Source: an uncultured Clostridium sp.
Lineage (GTDB): Bacteria; Bacillota; Clostridia; TANB77; CAG-508
Direction of reading: 5' to 3'
NCBI GenBank assembly: GCA_900553685.1
Contig: USEI01000016.1
Coordinates: forward strand, 1-33,219
DNA: 33,219 nucleotides
In this document: positions 31,150 to 33,219 of the stretch, one piece after another
How positions within the stretch are numbered: the stretch's first letter is position 1
Layout of the letters: every line of letters starts with the position of its first letter
Program-made: the position numbers and the translations under genes
The notes under the pieces: generated by a model
Seen by the model: only the letters and a program-made list of their open reading frames with translations
Told to the model about the DNA's origin: nothing
Databases searched by the model: none

Positions 31150-32061
31150 ATGACTATATATTTAGATATAGTATTTTTTGAGAATTTCATCTTAAACTAT
31201 ATTATTATTTTATCAACTGCTATAATAAGTAAATCAAAAATAAAGCTAACAAGTATAATGCTTTCTAGTACAATTGGTGGCATATTTTCTATTTTAAATT
31301 ATTTGATGAATATAAATAGTTTAGAAAATATGATTTTAAAAATAATAATATCGATATTGATGATGCTAATTGCTTTTAACGAATATAAAATAAAAAAACT
31401 AATAAAGCAATTATTATTTTTTTATTTGGTATCATTTACTTTTGGAGGAATAGCATTTATGTTATTATTTTTCATTAAACCACAAAATATTATAATGAAA
31501 AGTAATCATTTAGTTGGAACTTATCCAATAAAAATAACAATCTTAGCAGGAATATTAGGATTTGTAGTAATTTTTTTGATAGAAAAAATTATAAAAGATA
31601 GGTTAAATAAAAAATCTATGATATGTGATTTAGAAATTTTTTATGATGGAAAAATAAGAAAAATAAAAACTATGATAGATACAGGAAATTTGTTGAAAGA
31701 GCCTATAAGTAAAAATGATGTGATAATTGTAGAAAAGGAAAGCTTAGAAGGAATTGTTTCAAAAGATATTTTAGAGAATATTAAATATATACTAAAAGGA
31801 AAATGGATACAAGAAAAAAATATATATTCTTATAAAATAAAGCTGATTCCATTTTCTTCACTTGGGAATGATAATGGATTACTGTTAGGATTTAAGCCAG
31901 ATTATGTAAAAATTTATTCTGATGATGAAATTACAAGAAATGATGTATTAATAGGAATATATGATGGTAAATTATCGAAAGCTAATCAATATAATAGCTT
32001 AATAGGTTTAGATATTTTAAATAAGGAGGGAAAGAAAAATGAATTTGTTCAAAATGTTTAA
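31150..32061 (+). CDS. spoIIGA: Sporulation sigma-E processing protease SpoIIGA
   Basis: SpoIIGA is a membrane-embedded aspartic protease at the sporulation septum that cleaves pro-sigma-E after a SpoIIR signal from the forespore. The 303-aa protein has about five hydrophobic helices in residues 1-150, beginning [16 protein letters not shown] as in the family. The C-terminal protease domain has the catalytic aspartate D177 in [11 protein letters not shown], equivalent to B. subtilis D183. The nearest good ribosome site (AAAGGGAG) is about 18 bases from the ATG, so initiation may be inefficient. The reading frame overlaps sigE by 23 bases, showing translational coupling of protease and substrate. 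Confidence 0.95.
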   Translation: MTIYLDIVFFENFILNYIIILSTAIISKSKIKLTSIMLSSTIGGIFSILNYLMNINSLENMILKIIISILMMLIAFNEYKIKKLIKQLLFFYLVSFTFGGIAFMLLFFIKPQNIIMKSNHLVGTYPIKITILAGILGFVVIFLIEKIIKDRLNKKSMICDLEIFYDGKIRKIKTMIDTGNLLKEPISKNDVIIVEKESLEGIVSKDILENIKYILKGKWIQEKNIYSYKIKLIPFSSLGNDNGLLLGFKPDYVKIYSDDEITRNDVLIGIYDGKLSKANQYNSLIGLDILNKEGKKNEFVQNV

Positions 32062-32773
32062 GACTAAAATTATGAAAATCTTAGGAAAATATTTTTACAG
32101 AGATAATCTTGAAAAATTTCCAATTTTTTATATAAAAGGTAGCCAAACATTACCGCCCCCATTAGATATAATTGAAGAAGAAAAATTATTACAAAAATTA
32201 ATGTTGGATGACCAAGAAGCAAAACAAATTTTAGTTGAAAGAAATTTAAGATTAGTAGTTTATATAGCAAAGAAATTCGAAAATACTGGCATAGATTTTG
32301 AAGATTTAATATCAATAGGAACAATAGGACTTATGAAAGCAATTAATACTTTTAATGTTGATAAAAATATTAAATTAGCTACTTATGCTTCGAGGTGTAT
32401 AGAAAATGAAATTCTAATGCAATTGAGAAGAAATACAAAGATAAAAAATGAGATTTCTATTGATGAGCCATTGAACAAGGATGGTGATGGAAATGAACTA
32501 TTATTATCAGATATTTTAGGTACTGATAATGATATTACATCAAAAGCTATTGAAGATGAAGTTGATATGGCGTTATTAAAAATTGCAATAAGCAAATTAA
32601 ATAGTAGAGAAAAATATATAATGCAATTAAGATTTGGAATAGATACTAATGAAAAGGAAAAAACACAAAAAGAAGTTGCTGATATGTTAGGGATTTCGCA
32701 GAGCTATATATCTAGGTTAGAAAAGAAAATTATGAATAAAATGAAAAAAGAGATTATGAGTAAAACAGGATAA
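32039..32773 (+). CDS. sigE: RNA polymerase sigma-E precursor (mother cell)
   Basis: Sigma-E drives early mother-cell gene expression in sporulation. The 244 residues have a hydrophobic/basic pro-sequence (1-30), then [13 protein letters not shown], matching YYIGGSEALPPPL of B. subtilis. By alignment SpoIIGA should cut near F30/Y31. Region 2 ([17 protein letters not shown] ... [14 protein letters not shown]) and region 4 ([11 protein letters not shown] ... [23 protein letters not shown]) are intact. AAGGAGG lies inside the end of spoIIGA. sigG normally follows directly, but here a terminator and an acidic repeat protein follow. Confidence 0.96.
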   Translation: MNLFKMFKTKIMKILGKYFYRDNLEKFPIFYIKGSQTLPPPLDIIEEEKLLQKLMLDDQEAKQILVERNLRLVVYIAKKFENTGIDFEDLISIGTIGLMKAINTFNVDKNIKLATYASRCIENEILMQLRRNTKIKNEISIDEPLNKDGDGNELLLSDILGTDNDITSKAIEDEVDMALLKIAISKLNSREKYIMQLRFGIDTNEKEKTQKEVADMLGISQSYISRLEKKIMNKMKKEIMSKTG

Positions 32774-32787
32774 TATATCCTGTTTTA
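32761..32787 (+). terminator. Hairpin terminator overlapping the sigE stop
   Basis: TAAAACAGGATA (32761-32772) pairs with TATCCTGTTTTA (32776-32787), a 12-bp stem. Only a weak T-rich run follows. The sigE stop is inside the stem. Confidence 0.55.
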
Positions 32788-32807
32788 TTACATTTATATT
32801 AAAAATA

Positions 32808-32836
32808 TTGTAATTAAATTTAATTAAGGATAAAAT
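32808..32836 (+). promoter_or_regulatory. Promoter of the acidic repeat protein
   Basis: TTGTAA (32808-32813) and TAAAAT (32831-32836) are 17 bases apart, after the sigE terminator. Confidence 0.5.
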
Positions 32837-32893
32837 AAAATAGAATAAAAGGAGATATTATATATAAAAATATATAAAATGGAGGTAACGGCT

Positions 32894-33219
32894 TTGAATT
32901 CAAAAAATAATAAAGAAAAAAAAGATAGAAAAAATGATGAAGTTTTAGATGAATTAGATTTATCTAATTTAAATGAGGAAAATAATGATGATATAATGTT
33001 GCCAGGTTTAGGTGATGACGATTTTATTCCAGAAGATGATAATTTTGATGACTTCGAGGATTTGGATGAAGAAGATGATGCATTAGAATTAGACGATGAC
33101 GAGGAACTAGAAGAAGTAGAAGAATTAGATGATGATGAAGAACTAGAAGAAGTAGAAGAATTAGATGAAGAAGATGATGCATTAGAATTAGATGATGACG
33201 AGGAACTAGAAGAAGTAGA
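32894..33219 (+). CDS. Highly acidic, repetitive protein, N-terminal part (runs off window)
   Basis: Not recognised. The frame opens at TTG 32894, preceded by GGAGGTAA at 8 bases, and is still open at the window end after 108 codons. A short lysine-rich start (SKNNKEKKDRK) is followed by an Asp/Glu-dominated sequence. One non-acidic patch, IMLPGLGDDDFIPED, could be a binding motif. From about residue 58 it is built of 12-residue units (LDDDEELEEVEE) and a 9-residue unit (LDEEDDALE), together a 33-residue repeat. No signal peptide is visible. Strong acidity suggests binding to basic partners (RNA polymerase, nucleic-acid-binding proteins or metal ions) or a disordered linker before a C-terminal domain outside the window. 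Confidence 0.7.
   Translation, partial: MNSKNNKEKKDRKNDEVLDELDLSNLNEENNDDIMLPGLGDDDFIPEDDNFDDFEDLDEEDDALELDDDEELEEVEELDDDEELEEVEELDEEDDALELDDDEELEEV
33065..33219 (+). repeat. 99-bp tandem repeat inside the acidic ORF
   Basis: The block beginning GATGAAGAAGATGATGC at 33065 restarts at 33164, and the second copy continues to the window end. Only one base differs over the overlapping 55 bases (a synonymous C/T change). Inside the unit is a shorter 36-base repeat. Confidence 0.85.

Noticed and set aside
32894..33219. RNA polymerase delta subunit or sigma region 1.1 as identity of the acidic ORF.
   Set aside because: Only low-complexity acidic sequence is visible. No HARE-type or sigma domain can be recognised within the window.

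Overview
The window is a very AT-rich chromosomal segment from a spore-forming, low-GC Firmicute of the class Clostridia. The evidence is the DUF881/sbp/ftsA/ftsZ/spoIIGA/sigE gene order, plsX-acpP-rnc, AddB-type recombination, rho-independent terminators with long AT stems, strong AGGAGG ribosome sites and frequent TTG starts. Surface dockerin and cohesin proteins suggest an uncultivated gut lineage, but that is inference. Nearly all genes are on the + strand, and no gene-free stretch exceeds 300 bases. I saw no tRNA, rRNA, CRISPR array, insertion sequence or prophage.

Layout. (1) 1-1556: the end of fusA, then tuf with its own promoter and terminator. (2) 1642-4400: two unrecognised genes. 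(3) 4515-8639: plsX, acpP, rnc, an Elp3-like radical SAM protein and a YitT-type membrane protein. (4) 8636-9360: two paralogous small XRE repressors on the - strand, each with a promoter and a candidate operator. (5) 9438-17350: a tightly spaced six-gene + strand run of 8-oxoguanine glycosylase, membrane-anchored transglutaminase-like protein, AddB, alanine racemase, PgeF-type laccase-domain protein and family 4 uracil-DNA glycosylase. It ends at a 20-bp bidirectional terminator. (6) 17495-18628 (-): a putative HExxH metallopeptidase. (7) 18903-21972: a secreted papain-family protease ending in a dockerin, followed by a single-cohesin protein with a sortase-like C-terminal anchor. (8) 22179-32773: topB, murA, ftsQ, two DUF881 genes, sbp, ftsA, ftsZ, spoIIGA and sigE, covering envelope synthesis, division and the start of sporulation. 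(9) From 32894: the start of a highly acidic, internally repetitive protein that runs off the window.

The most interesting feature is the adjacent dockerin-protease and cohesin-anchor pair. It looks like a minimal two-gene, cellulosome-style system for displaying a protease on the cell surface. The two genes have separate promoters with identical -35 and -10 hexamers and the same 17-base spacing, and related TTACA direct repeats lie upstream of both. Also notable are the repair and cell-wall operon downstream of the XRE pair, addB without addA beside it, the uncharacterised pair before plsX, and a hairpin covering the murA ribosome site.

Several starts were moved from the longest ORF to a downstream codon with a properly spaced ribosome site: the 255-aa unknown gene, ogg, the dockerin protease, ftsQ and ftsA.
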